DNA from: Phylloscopus collybita
Taxonomy: Eukaryota; Chordata; Aves; Passeriformes; Phylloscopidae
Direction of reading: 5' to 3'
Assembly (NCBI GenBank): GCA_027886175.1
Contig: JAJNNQ010000075.1
Location: forward strand, 31,154,501-31,218,500
DNA length: 64,000 bases
The first letter of the stretch is position 1. Every line of letters starts with the position of its first letter. The translations under genes were made by a program, and so were the position numbers. Of this stretch, positions 1 to 13,995 are shown in pieces. The notes beneath the pieces were generated by a model that saw nothing but the letters and a program-made list of their open reading frames with translations, had not been told where the DNA came from and ran no database searches.

Positions 1-3000
1 TTTGGTCTTTTGCCTTCTCCTAAATAATTATTCTGTAAACACAGAATCAAAGCATCAAAGTCAACAACAGCATACCTGACTTCGTGACCTAAATTTTCCT
101 TACCATTTGTAAACCTTTTACCAACTCTTGCATTTCAAAAACTCTGAGAAAGGCTGGTCTCAAGGACAATATTCTCTTTCTAATTCTCTTAATAGAACAT
201 GGTGTTTGAAAAGGGAATCCCATAATTTACTTAAGGAATATTGAGCTGAGTTTATTGCCAGTATAAATTGGAAAATAATCTCTATTGTTAACTAATATAA
301 TGAGATAAATGGAACGTTATTACATAGTTCAAGCTAGGTTGAACAACTTGGCTATAAATAGTTAGCATTACAGTTTCACTGGCATACTTATACTCCATGA
401 CTTCACTATAAATGATTAGAAGGTCACACTAAGTTAAAACCCAACTCTGGAGTCTCCTTTATTTTTATACTTTTGCAAAATTTAACTTTGTTTTGGAACC
501 TATTAAAACTGCTCTGTTTACTCCTCATTCAGAAAGAAACATGCCCATCATGATGAGCTTATTGTACGGCATGTCATTAAGGAGAAGATATGAATGTGCT
601 GCAAGCCAAAAGTGGGTTTTAACTTGAAGAAGGCATCACAGATCTGTTGAAGCCTGGAAGAACTGTGTGTAAGCCCCCTTCCTCTGTTCACAGAGACATA
701 AACTTGCTGACACCCCTCTAATTGTTGATCTGGGAGACCAGCACAACAAAATTTTGGGTTTTTTAAGATATACACTCATCTGACAAGTGCCAGTCTAGGG
801 GCCTCTCAAGCTTTCACCTCCATTAAGAAACCAAAATTCTGAGTCCCTTGTTATGAAGTGTTTAGATAACTAGTATTTTTAAGAAAAGAAAAAGTAATAA
901 TTTATCAACAAAATATGTTCTCTGTTTCCTACACTTTTTGTGGGACTTTTTGCACTTCAAAATGTGGACCCTTAATTACCAAGACACCTTTTTTGTGTGT
1001 CTTCCTTCTGAAGTGAGTCAGCAACCAAATCATTTGCAAATATGAAGAAGAACAAAAAAATAAAAAAGGCACAAGGAACAATATAGTGTAAGGGAAAAAA
1101 CAGCATTGGAACTTCCAAGAATTTTATTCATACTTTATTACAGATTTTCAGCATATCCTTTTCCCTGATTTAATCCAGGACTTGTTTAAAATATATTTGA
1201 AACGTATTCACCAAATAAAAGCATAAATATAGACCATAACAGTGAATAGACTTAGGACACAGACAAAATTTCATTTGGCTGTTTCCCAAGTTAGTAAGAC
1301 AAAGATGTTTCAAAAGACTTTAGTACATACAGACATTTCAACCATATACAGCAGGAAATAATTAAAACTACACATGGATTTGCCTTTAATTATTCCAATT
1401 GTGTGGGTGCATTTGCAGCTAGTACTCAAATTCCCTTTCAAACACATTCAGTAGCCTGTAAAGAAAACAGGAGAAAAATTAGAGACAAATATACAGATTT
1501 CCGATTTTGGAATAAGAGGTTCTGGAGTTTGGTTCTGTGTCAGCAACATTTACAAGTTGCTTTGGTTTTCTGGTGCCTCAGTAAAGATTAGTGAAGACCA
1601 TCTGCTGGAATTGCTACTCTAATCAGTCTTTAAGAACAGCAAGGCTTACAAATACTAGAATGAGGAGGCTGTGAGGTGAAGCAAAGAAATGCAACTCTTC
1701 CCCAGACAGACTGTTGACCCCAAATTACCCTAATAACAATTTCATTGAACTAGATTGTTCCGGAGGGCTTGCATCCTTAGGTTCTCTAACTCTTCTGCTT
1801 TTCAACTACAATAAATCATAGGGTGGTGTTTTACTAGCTAGAGAGAGAGAAATGCTGTTAATAGTTTCCAAACAGATGGAAAAATTACTAGCATTCATGG
1901 GTCACAAAATCCAAGCATAGAAAGTAAAATTATTACTATGGTTTTGATCACTACTATCACATCACTGATAAACATTGATGCTCCATACAGCCTCATTTGG
2001 TTGCATCAACAGAAACACCTTCTTTAGTAAAAGCAGACCACTTGCAACCTTCACTTTGATTTGTATTTGGAGAATTAATTTGCTTTTTCCTTTTTCAAAA
2101 GCTTTCAACAGATTTTCAGTTCTCAAAAGCTCTGCTTCCAGAATTTCAGAATTCAGGTAGTTTGGCAAGGGACTAGCAAACTCTTTTCTACCAACATAAA
2201 CTCAGGCATAGAAATACCTCCAGCAACAAACCTCTTCGTGTGTCATCAGGATCCTTAGTGGCTCTTGGCTGTGTATTATTTGGGCAAGTTTTATCCACAA
2301 CTTCTTTGTTTGTCTCAACAACGCTGGTATAAGAGCAACATTAAACACATCAGCAAATAAACAAGAGTCCCATTTTTAAATCAACTACATCGGGTTCTGA
2401 ATGAATTATTATATAACTCTAAGAATGTGTGTTTTCACAAATATTTTTTCTTCTTTAACCACACATATGGCTTGTGCCTTTCCATTTCATAATATTGATT
2501 TCACTCTTCCATAATTGAGTACAATTCTGGCCCTACCACTATGCCAGAAAGGCAACAACAGCAACAAAAACATACAAAAATCATTCTGTGAAAGAATGTG
2601 ATTGCAAGCTGTTTCCCTTGGAAATAGATACAACTTTGGAATTTTTCCAGTTTTCTGTAAAAAGTTCACCCACTAGCAATCTTAGATGAAATCTATAAAA
2701 AAAGAAAGCCTTCTATACACAAAGACAGAATACTTGTAATGACAAAAATTCTACACAGTGTAGTCCATTATGAGAATATCACATTTACAAGAGTTTGTCA
2801 TCTAAATGATGTTTTGCTGAAGGTTTTCCAATATTTTATGTGAGCCCAGGTGCTTTGCTAATTTTAAACTTATTCCTGGAATTTTTAGCCCCTTGTGTTT
2901 TTTGTTTTGTTTTGTTGTATTTTTTGTTTTTTTGTTTTTTGTTTTTTTTTTTTTTATTGAAAGGCAATTGATTGCAGCTCTTCTTTTTCTGAAATAAATA

Positions 3001-5576
3001 CATTTTCTTTCCTTTTTTTTTTTTTTTTTTTAGTTCATTCAGGTAACTCTTATATAAAATCCAATTTCCAGTGTAACATTTGTAATTCCAAGGGGTATCC
3101 CTAAGATTGTGAGGCAGATGATCTCAGGGCACAAGGCTGAGCCCAAACACCCAGTTCTCCATGTTGCATAGCTCCACATTAGCATTGAGCCCAGCCCACT
3201 GACACAATTTTGACTCATGCCAGTACTCTCTCAACCAAGGCTCAAGTATGGTTTGTGGAATACTTTGGGCCAAAGACCAATTCCAGTGGGCAGCAGGGAT
3301 GAGGACGTCTTGCTTTCTGGAGGAAGAGTGCACCATGATCTGATGACAGCTTGTCGTATCTCTTGTGCTTTTGGGGTTTCCCCAATTTATTTACCAGAAT
3401 ATAGGCAGCCAGTGAATCACCTGAGTTTCTAAACATAGGCAAGCATAGCCATATTTACTGCAGAGGGCAATGCGGTCTTACTGAAAGCTGAAAAGAAACC
3501 TGCAATCTCTGAACAGAAATATCTCCCTGTGCAAACCACAAGTTCCACCATCAAGGAGATGCCTTAGAATATCTCAGCCAACTCTAAACATGCTGAAGCA
3601 ACACCCCACTGATGTACTTAAAGACACCCTCTCCTGTGAAATGTGATTTTCATCCCCATGAGTAAGTATTGCTTTGGACCATACTCTGACAAGTGCTGGA
3701 CCTCAACAGCAAGGCATCACCAGGGGTACAGGAGCCCACACCACTGTGATTGCCCAGTTCAGATCCAGTCAGGGTTGGCTCAGCCCATACGATAGAACTC
3801 TAACTTTGGAAGAGCTCTAGAGTTTCTCATGATGCCTACACCCAAGTGAATATTCCTACTTGTAACAAAATGCCTTAATAGGATCAGTGCAGATGCAAGT
3901 TAAAAGATGTTTAAAAGATGTGGTTCACACAGTCTAAAAAGCTATGTGTGCTTTCCCTCCTTGATCTTGTTCCAGACCCTCTGAACCAGAACATATAAAT
4001 AAATTAATCTTCTAGAACTAAAATCATGAGCCTCTACACCGAGGTCCACACATTACACAGTAACTTCTAAAAGGCAGAGCAATGTCTCTAGGCTGTTGGG
4101 GAAATGTGAGTGGTCATCTGGGACAAAACTAAAGCCTTTTTCCTTTTTTATAAAAGAGCAAAGAGTAGGATGGGAATGCAACTCCCACCAAAAGCCAATG
4201 GGAGTTAAGCCTTGAAGTAATTCTGAAACTTTTGAAATTCTCAGTTCAGTTCAGCAACCCAAAACCACCTAATAAATCCCAAGACCAGAGAGGGAAAGGG
4301 AAAAAAGGGAAACCTATCCCACATAAAACTGTAATTTCTACTAATTTCTGTGTAGGGATATTTACTAATAGTCATTTATTCTGTGAAAATAAAAAAAAAA
4401 AATCCTTTTATTAGAACAAAAAGAAATCACACCTATTTTTTGGCATTTACAGTTTAAAAATTTGGTAGTTCAGTTCAGTCTCCACATTCTAGTTACAAAC
4501 AGCATTGCCACTCCTGAAAACAAAACAAGGAACCAGATTCTCACCAAATGCATTAGGATTAAAAGTATTCATGCTAGAGCAATGGCAACATGGGGGAAAA
4601 CAACTAATTCATCTGAGGATTATATTTAACATTCGTTTCTCACTAGGAAGGTGGAAACAAAAGCTAAACCACTTTTGTGAGCTTGCTTGACTCAATTTAT
4701 ATCATTTTCAAGTGCCAAGTCCTGAGAAGTTGCAACCAGTCCTTACAGTATCTTTTGTATGATAAATGACATGGAGTTTACTCAAGAAAAAGACTTTTCA
4801 ATCTCAAATGACTGATAAAACAGCCTCTGCTCCAGAAAACTTCATCTAGACATACAAGGGTATTCCTTTTGTTGCTGGCATCATAAGGTGGGTAGTCACC
4901 TTAAAATTAATTATGCCCTAAGCTACTGGCCCAGGCAACTAAAGAGACATTCAAGAGCAGGGTAAGTTTTGATATTTCTTGATTGTTGGACCACTCATAG
5001 GAGAGAGTCATGATATGACAGGATATTTGGGGGCAATCATGATAAGGTAGAAAGAAAACAATGTCTTCCTTTGCTCCTCTGAACTTACCAAGATAATTGC
5101 TGCTGACTTTTGCCTCTTCTGTCCTAAAGAGAGGTGTGTACAATATTACACTCAGGTTCTAATGAGATACAAACCTCTTTCTCTGGCTTTTTACCCATCC
5201 ATGATCAAACTACTTGTCCTCCTCCCTTATACTTCTTTTTCCAGAGGTTTTCCTGTCTGAGTCTAACAGCTGTTTGTCCTTTACAGGCTCTGTCTTCCCA
5301 CAGCTCACAGCTGCACTAACAGACTTTTCCAGCTATCTGCCCAGTGTCTGAATCTTTCTTTTGGCTCTCCAGCAAATCCAGATTCTCCACCTGCATCTCC
5401 GGGTTATCCCCAACACTCAGAGTGGGATCTTGCTTTAATTTTATTGGCACCAATTTTTTAATAGCAATGCTCACTCTTTTATTTTATATTTTTTTCTTCA
5501 TTGGAACAAATGAAAAGCTAAGACAAATATAAGAGGAAACAAGGATGTTTTACTACCAAGCACATGATGAATATAA
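1..5576. other. Intergenic sequence
   Basis: AT-rich and without a supportable gene. The stretches 3094-3440 and 3540-3830 are richer in G+C and look like decayed transposon or LTR material, but I recognise no family. The T-rich runs near 2900-3031 are listed separately. Confidence 0.7.
2899..3031. repeat. T-rich low-complexity runs
   Basis: A GTTTT-type run at about 2899-2957 and a separate run of 19 T at 3013-3031. There is no element sequence beside them that would make them poly(A) tails. Confidence 0.9.
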
Positions 5577-5690
5577 GTCATAGAATCCCAGAAACTGAAG
5601 CTGGAAAAGGCTGGCTATTTGGTCATCTTGTCTGTCCCTGCCAGTATAGGTCTGTTCCCCATGGTACTTTTAAGGGCAATAAAGCATGTA
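5577..5690 (-). mobile_element. CR1 3' fragment
   Basis: GTCATAGAATCCCAGAAACT, followed by a GAAGCTGGAAAAGGCTGG stretch and CTGTCCCTGCC, is the complement of a CR1 3' non-coding end. It may be a separate insertion or a piece of the copy that starts near 6040, as 350 bp of unrelated sequence intervene. Confidence 0.6.
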
Positions 5691-6039
5691 GAATTAACGA
5701 TTATTTGACCTTTTACTGTGGTTCACAATGACGTTACTGTATTGCTTTCCAGTCTATTTTTTCCTGTGTACACCAAACTAGCTTCAGCACTTCCCTTTTC
5801 ACTACCACCCAGAAATGTTGTCTCCCTCTGTAAAAAAACTGATCTGTAACACCTAAGCCCAGATCTTCTAGAGTGGGAAATTCTTTTCTCTGATCTTGAC
5901 TGAATCTGCCTATTAAAAGAGAAACACATACTTCAAATTCTAGAATCTGAAACATTTTTAAAGAACAGGGGAAACACTGCTAAATCAAAGGAAAATTCCT
6001 TGTTCTCCTCTTGCTGATCTCTTTGCCCTCTTAGACCCA

Positions 6040-7670
6040 AGGAGTCAGAGAACAACCATGGCTGGAAAGGACCTCTGTACATCAACAGATGTAAACTCCA
6101 TCCAAGGTAAGCTCAGGTCTAAACAGCATCAGGTTGTTCCAGGATTTGTCCATTTGAGTCCCAAGGACAGAAAGTCAATGAGCTGCTCTGGCAATCTGTT
6201 CCATCAAACCACCATCCTCACTGGGGAGAATTTTTTCTTTCTGTTTGACTGCAATTTCCTGCCTAGCAGCTGCAAGGGCAGGGCTGCTCCCCAAGAGGCA
6301 GAACAGTTTCAGACAAGATAGTGAATCTCTTCCAAGGTCAACAGAAGAATCAACAGAAGGGAAAACAGGAGGCAAATTTACCCACAGGGTGGGTCTGGAG
6401 CCCATCCTGAAGAAGTAACCAATAAACTGGGATAGCAGGAGACAGTGCAGTACCTGCAACATAGCTCAGGCATAGCCTGAGGGTCTAGACATGTCATTTT
6501 GTTGGCTGTTGCTAATGTCCACTGGTTCTCTTCTTGTCACTATGAATCTCTAAGGGAGCCTACCTTCATCTTCTCTACAAACAATCACTCATTAGGTAGG
6601 CAAGGAACTCATTAGTCTTCTCTTCTTAGGAAAAATACATTTCCCTCAGGATTTACACAGCATGTTCTTCAGACCTCAGCTATTCTGGTGGTCCTCCACT
6701 GGGCTTTCTTCTGTATGTCAGTATCTTTTTTATCTTGTCTTTGTCCAGTTCAAAACTGGACAGAGTACTTCAGGTGTGATCTTCCAAGTACAGTAAAGGA
6801 GAAGAGCCCCAATTCCTTCTGGCTATCCTCTTCCTAATACAGTCCACTATGCACCTGTCCTTCACTCCTGAAAAAACATGTTTTCACTCATCCTTCTCTG
6901 CCCAAAACCTCCCTCTAACATTTTCTGCAAAGCCATTTTCTACCCAGCCAGAACCCAGGCCTTTTTGCATGAGTTTATCATATTTCAGGACCTTGTTCTT
7001 TGCTTTGCTGAACTTCATAAGGTTATAACACAAGATCCATCTGAATGGCAGCCATGCATTACATTGGTTGTATATACAGCCTGCAGTATATTGGTTACAA
7101 AACCATGTTGTCAGCAAAGCTGATGAGGGTGCATTTCATCCCAGCACCCAGATGTTAAGGAAAACGTTGATCAGTACTGACCCCAGTATTGCACCTTGAA
7201 GAATGCCACTTATAACCAGTCTACAGCTTAATTTCCACTGTACTTTGAGGCCACTGATTCTCTAACCCAATAGTCCAGGTCTCATGTCCACATTTTTCAG
7301 TTCTGGCTACAAAGATGCTATGAAAGACTGCACTGAAGAATTCAGTAAAGTCAAGGAGAAAAATAACCCCTACTCTTCTTTCATTCTCCAAGGAGGTCGT
7401 CTCCTTATGAAAGGCAACCTTATTGGGCAGGCATGATCTGCTCCTGTGTAATCCATCTTGGCAGTTCCCAAACACCTCTGGTCCTTCATAGGGCTGGAAT
7501 TGGCACTGAGGAGACTACAGCCCATAACCTTTCCAGGGACTGAGACTGAGTTGACAAGACCCTTCTTGCCCTTCTAAAATGTGTGCATGACATTGCTGTT
7601 TTATAGTTGTCAGGAAACTTCCACAATTCCATGACTTTTCAAAGATGATAGGTGGACTTCATTATTTCTG
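6040..7670 (-). mobile_element. CR1 LINE, old long copy
   Basis: A diverged CR1 running in order on the minus strand. The 3' tail is near 6040-6085, followed by the CR1 3' non-coding part and ORF2 end (the CAATCTGTTCCATCAAACC stretch at about 6193). The thumb region is at about 6520-6860 (TCCACTGGGCTTTCTTCTG, then GGACAGAGTACTTCAGGTG) and the RT core complement at about 6990-7250 (TGACCCCAGTATTGCACC). The finger region lies up to 7670. Every frame has many stops. It is older than the other long copies, judging from the number of mismatches to the consensus I remember. Confidence 0.8.
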
Positions 7671-10600
7671 CAAGAAATCAGAATTTAGAACAAAGAGAGA
7701 TGTGAGAAATTGACTTAAACCAAAATTTAAAAGTCATAGAAGTACAATTTTAAGGGCATCTGTTAGAAGGGAGAACATACACAAGATAATATATATAAAA
7801 GTCAGGGAAGTTTCAATCTGGAGATTACTAGTATAGTGGAAGTATAAAGTTTGAAAAGTAGTTCTTATAAACATAGAGGCTTTCCCCCCCAAAATGCTGA
7901 GAAACTACACTGAGAGCTGTCACCCTAGTAAGCTGTATGAACATCATAAAAATTAACCTTGGGATTGTTTGCTAGGTTGGGTAAATATTGCTTTTATTAT
8001 GGTAATTTTGAAAAACAATTCTGCCTTCAAAAATAGATGGATTTGCTAACAAATCAAAATAATAAAACAAACAAAAACATAAACAAGAAAACACAACCCT
8101 CCCCCCAACTAAACTTTTCCAAATCCAAAGGATTTGATAGGCAGGTATATCCCTCAAGTGCTTTCAGGTGGCATTTTCACTCAGAAATTGCTGAGACATC
8201 TTTTTTTTTTTTTGACATTTTGTCTGTGTACAAACTAAATAGAAATTCAACCGGGATCTTAAAATTGGGCTCTGCTGTTTTGGTTTTTCATGATCCTTTG
8301 GAAACATGACATTTTTCCATTGGTTTTGCCAGCAGTGGGAATTCTGTTTCAAGCTCAAACAGTGAAAAACTCTTCCTATCCCAGTTAGGCACAGTGAGCC
8401 TCAAAATTTCAACAAGTAAATCAAAGCTTCTCCTTCTCCTCAGTGAACTCAAAGCTTTTCATTGATTTATCCTGGAACATTTTATTATAACTACTTGTGA
8501 CCTTTGAAAGGTGCTTAATACATATTTTTGTCTTGCTAATGCTTTTTTTTTTTATATATAGTGTATCAAAAGGAGACATATAGTAGATTTTTATGATCTA
8601 CATTTATGTGGGTAAAAAAGGCTGAGAAAATGGTTCATTAAAAATGCTGAATCAAAACACCCACTTTCAAAAACAAAACAAAACAAAGCTTAAAAAAATA
8701 AAACACACACACCAAAAATCCTGCTAATGCCAGACATAAATTCATTAGTGCTTCCAAACTATAAAGTCTTTCAATATGTAATTTGTGTGGTAATTTTTTC
8801 CACATGTTTTTACCTTTCATGTAGAAAAATTCTTGCCCCATACCCATTTTTTCTCTCTTTTTTCTGTTGCTAAAATGCAGCCAGTAGTATAGCTTCTTTT
8901 CATAGTTACTTAGACTTGAGTAGATCCCTTTTTTACAGTTTTGTAAAAATAGCAAGAAATTCCAGACAGGGTCTTCAGATGGTTCTAATCAGCATCACTC
9001 CAAAGAGTTCAAGAAACTGTATTAATACAGACCAGCTGAGAATCTGCCCCCCTTTATGTTAGAAGAGAAGGAAACCAACTTTTCTTGGTCTTTCCTTGGC
9101 TCTTTATTATGTAAAAAAAGGATGACATTCACTCTGTGCGAAAATCACCACCCCTCAAAAACAGCTCCTGCCAACCTGTGCACCAATGGAGAATATCTTA
9201 AAGAATTTATACTCTTGTAGGAAAAGGTTGTTTTATTCTATATCCTAGTGAATTCCTCCACAAGTGTAGAAAGCTAATCTCAGAAGGAAAGCCAAAATTC
9301 CTATGAGTTTTGATGGGGAGTTACAAAAACAATGGCCTCTGACCTTTCTGATTCCATTCTCTAGCACCATACTACTAAATAATGTAGTCTGGAGGAAGGT
9401 ACCTGAATTTAAGCTTTACAACTGAATGTAAAGCAACCACAGGGGAAATGTCAGTCAGCAGATTATGTTTTGGGCAAGCAGCTGGAAGCTTTGTCCTTGC
9501 TTGGAGCAGGTCAAGGATGTGATAGCAGCAGCATGTCCATGTACATAAACCCCACTGTGAGGTAGAGCGTAAACAGCATTACATTAATGGGAGTCACCTT
9601 TTCTGGATCGGAGCAAGTTCCTGTCACACCCCTTTTGAGTTCCAGCAAAATAAAATTGCATTTTTCCAAAACATACGAAGACACCTACCTAGTTATCCAT
9701 GATGCTACCATGTTTTCATGGAACAGGGATGTAAGGCCCCATAAAGCCCAATAAAACATGCAAGCCCTAATTTTCAGAATATGAGAAGTCACTAAGACCA
9801 TGCCTGCTTTCTGTGAAGTGTATAATTAAAGACTTCACTGGCCGTGGTCTCAAATAATCGTGCACTAGCCATATTCCAGACTGAATCGCAGCTACCACAT
9901 TCTGCCTATGTAAAATTCTATTGCCATTCCATATTTCACTTCCTCTGAATCAGTTATGGGTTAAGTGACTGGGGCAGAGCAGTTCTGCTGCACAGCTGAC
10001 TCCTGGAAATCGTAAAAGAATGTCTGCATCTCAGCTGGAAATCTTTGCATGCAAATGTTGCTATATTCAACTGGTAATATAATGTAGTGAGCATATGTGT
10101 GAGGAAAGGGAAAGGACAAGTGGGTCTCACAGATGGTAGAACAGTTTTGCTTCTTTTTAAGGAACTCGAAGAATGGTTGCCAAGTTCCAGCCACAGAGCT
10201 GAAGTATCTTTGTTCACTGCAAGACCAAAAAAAATATTGCACAGCTGAATGTACAGTGGTTGCTTTCTCTGTCCTATTCTGCCCTTCCCTCCCTGTCCAC
10301 AACTGCTTTGTGACTTGTGCTGAATGAGGAGCACTGACTAGGGAGTAATGCCTTTACAGCCTACTACAAGTATGATGTACCTGGGCAAGGCTGTTGTATA
10401 TTGAACACGGGCCCCTGATCCATGATTTTTTATTCATCTCTACCCTATCATTGGGGTATCCCTTTCCCATTACTGTTTCTTTGACATCCCCACTGACAGC
10501 AAGAGAAAGATGACCACCTCCTTCTTCTGGTATTGAAATCTAGTTACGGTCTACAAATGGAAAAGATTAGGAAGACTGGTGTAACTATTATTGCTGCAAC

Positions 10601-13600
10601 AGGAAAAAATTTGCCCGACACAGAAGAGAGCTAGCTGTGAGTTTCACAAATCAGCCTTCCTGGTGGTAGCTGAGTACTAGTCCCAGCTGAAAAAAAAGAC
10701 TAAAGAGCCATATGAACAGGAAAAGAAACAAACCAAAAGTTTAACTAAACAACTTAGTACATCAGGAAAAAAAAATAAAAGAGAGAAAGATCTTGGTTTG
10801 AGTTCAGGGTAAAAGTTCATGTAGTTCTTGCTGTAACTGAGCCATTTCACACAGAACATCTGCAACTGTTCTAATGGTCCCCTTACACATTGTCATTAAA
10901 ATACCTCCAAATGAGTAAAAATGTGATTTTTTTTTCTTCAGGTAAATTGCACAGTTTTGTACAAAAATCTCTTAAATCTTTTCCCACCCAATCATTCTTT
11001 TTTTTTGTATCCAAGAGACCAAAGTCCTTGGATGGATGTTCAAGAGTTGGATTGACAAAGTAACCTAAGCACTACTAAAGCACTATAACACAAATCCTTG
11101 CTGGTTTCAACGACGAGCTAAAAGTCTAAGCTTCTTACATAATGAATTTGGTCCTTCCAGATAGTAATGAGCAGGCAGAACATGAAGGAAAATATCTTAT
11201 GCAGCCAGCAATAAATGCCAGCATGGTATTGTAAATCAGGAAGAGAAAGGAAGTACATCTATGGCTTCCAGAGCCTAGAAAAGCGGGCTAGCCACAGAGT
11301 ATTGTATTAAAAAAACAAAACAAAAATTGGAAGCAATATTCACTGAATCACTTCTACTACCACTGCCACTGGGAACAAACCCAAGGGCATTTGGTTTGTT
11401 CACACTGCACCCAACATTCTGGTTTTCTTGGGCTACATAGGCAGAAGAATATCTGTGGATACTCAAAATGCTTGACTATGAGACAGGCGCCCCACTACAG
11501 AGGACACTTAAAGTTAAGGCTATGCTGAGTACGATCCATAAAAGAAACATAAATGTATAAGAAATGTAAAAGTTGAACACAGAGGTGTCTGCAGACTTCA
11601 GCTGCCTACAAGGTGGAAACTTCTCTAGAGGAAGTTGAGGATCAGGAATTTTCACTTGAGCATCTACTGCTGAGGTTAGATGAGTTAAACTCCAGATCTT
11701 CAAGGGAATTAGATCTGAGAGCTCTTTCCAGAGGCTTTCAGTCAAGTAGAGGTATGTAAATACTCTTTCATATCCACACTATCCACTTACTTTCCTCCTC
11801 TTTGTTAGCTCTCTGCTAACTTATGCTGTGGCTCATTCTATTTAGGGAAAGCTTACCAATATTCAATCCTCCCTCTTATACTGAGAGTTTCCTATAGTTG
11901 CATCTCAAACCATCTCCCAAGTGAGTGTATATAAATACCTTTCTCTGAGCCTGGAATAATTTTTGTCATTATGTACCCCCTGTGATACAGCTTTAACTGC
12001 TGTTCACACTGGTCTCTTCCTTTTTACACTCTTCTGTATTCCGCTTGAACCCGTTTTTCTTGAAAGGTTGCACAGCATGCATGACACCCTGCAGCATGAC
12101 ATTGCCGAAGTTCCAGTATGAGAGATCACAGCCAACTTTTTACTGTGAGTACTCAGATGAGTGAATTAGACCTTTCCTCTTATCCTGCCATCATTGGTGC
12201 CAGTTTACCAGTCCAATTAACCTGTTCCTGTATCTGCTTCTCACTATAAATGCTATTTATTTTTCAAGGGCAGTGACCAAAGAAGCTCCAGATCTCTGCT
12301 AAGATGGGTCTGTGAGATCTTCACAGCTGCCATTATCTGCCACCAGCAGCAACATGCTGATGTGATGTATTTTGGAGAAAACTTTGTGGATGCTGGCAGT
12401 CATCATTCAGTGAAGGAAGATGTGAAGTTCTTACTGAAGTTCAGAACACCAAACTGTGGGAGCCACCACATAAATGCAGCCCACTTGCAAGATCCATGAC
12501 ACAATAATCTAATGAATCATAGGATGTTTCAGTGGGTGTTTTTTAATGAAGTACATGAAATACAGAAACAGATGGAAACCATTGTGAGAGAGCCCAATAA
12601 AAAGGTCAAGCAAACAGCAAGAGAATTACTTTAAATTTGGCCCTGGGAAAAAAGAGAAATAGTGTGAGACTTCTTGGGCAGGATACTCCCAGGAAAGGGT
12701 GTTTGAAATTGCACTGCAAGAATTTGCCTTCTATTTTTTAACTTGAATTATGTTCCAGTATCAAGGTGGTCATGTACTTATGCCCCTGAAGAACTAGAAT
12801 AGAAACAAAACATGATGAAGCCTAGCTCTTCTTAGGCCTGAGAGTATTCACTTTTCTGTGGATAAATATACCACAGAAATCACCTTTGCTTTTGCAAGCA
12901 GGAATTAAATATCCATTTCGTCAGAATCCCTTCAAAATATCCCCATGCATAAAGAGGGGTAATTTGAGTGGTTTTCTGACTGACTTGTTTTCTCTCAGTG
13001 AAAATCTTTCAGCAGGAAAGAAGATCTACCACAAATCTGACTTTTCCCAAGATACCTTGGATTTTGTCACTCTTCTAAAACAAAAATATATTATCCATGC
13101 TTTTCGGCTACCAGAAATTAAGTTCTGTAAGATGAAACTCTTTTTCTTAAGAAACCGAAAATGGTGAGAGAAACCACATATACTTCTGACTGTAACCATT
13201 CCATTTGAAAGACAAAAGAAAAAAATTGAGGTTGGCTCACCTATTGATATAATTTAAAGTACTGCCAGGAATAGGCTGGCTGTTTCCACTAGCATGATTT
13301 TCCATTCCTTTTACCTATCTCTGTATTTAATAGAAAATTTATTTGAATGATGAACTCTACAAACAAGCCAAATTCTTGTCTCTCCTAAGATACAGTAAAT
13401 CAGGAATTAATTCATTCAAATTATCACATATTCCAGATTTGAACCAGGAAAAATCTGAGCAGAATTTGGCTGCGTGTCTCAGGTGTGGTGCTACTTTTGT
13501 GATTGGTAACATGTTAATAATAATAAAAGCCCAATGAAGAATTTCTAGATATGAATTTTGCTGCCCTGACAGAAAGGGACAAAACAACCAATTTTTTTCT

Positions 13601-13809
13601 CATATTTGGCAGTGATAGAATTTGTGGGGGTGACAAAATATGTTCTTGACTGGAGCAGGGTAGGCTGGGAAAGATTAGCATAATGCCAGTTGGAGCAAGG
13701 CAGAGGATACCAGTGACATAGAGGGGCTGGGAGATATCTGCAAGGAACTAGAGGTCAAGGCTCTCCCTCTGCACCATTTTCTTCTCCAGCACCCACTTCT
13801 TTCACTCCA
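7671..13809. other. Intergenic sequence
   Basis: Nothing recognisable. Open frames on both strands at 9954-10334 mirror each other and lack codon bias or family match. A stretch without stops at 12221-12499 on the plus strand is discussed under rejected items. Confidence 0.65.
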
Positions 13810-13995
13810 TTTCTGCAGTCTGTTGAGGTCCCGATAAATGACAGCCTGATGCTCTGGCATATCAGCTACTCCTCACAGGCCATCTGCAAATTTGCTGAAG
13901 TGCACTCTGGTCCATCATCTGATTGATGTTGTTAAGCAGTCTTGGACCCAGATTGGCCTCTTGGATAAATCACTATTTCATGGCCATTGGTGGGG
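13810..13995 (-). mobile_element. CR1 LINE, internal fragment
   Basis: The complement of the CR1 ORF2 region around the catalytic box: CCATCTGCAAATTTGCTG and AGTGCACTCTGGTCCATCAT, then TCTTGGACCCAGATTGGCC. Both ends are lost. Short open frames crossing it are by-products. Confidence 0.75.

Noticed and set aside
9954..10334. Overlapping frames of 126 and 113 codons on the minus strand
   Set aside because: Two frames of the same strand are open over the same DNA, neither with recognisable protein features.
12221..12499. Stop-free stretch of 92 codons without an early Met, preceded by an acceptor-like TTTTTCAAG
   Set aside because: It looks mildly protein-like, but stretches of this length are expected by chance several times in 64 kb. 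There is no donor, no neighbouring exon and no family match. A tBLASTN search would settle it.
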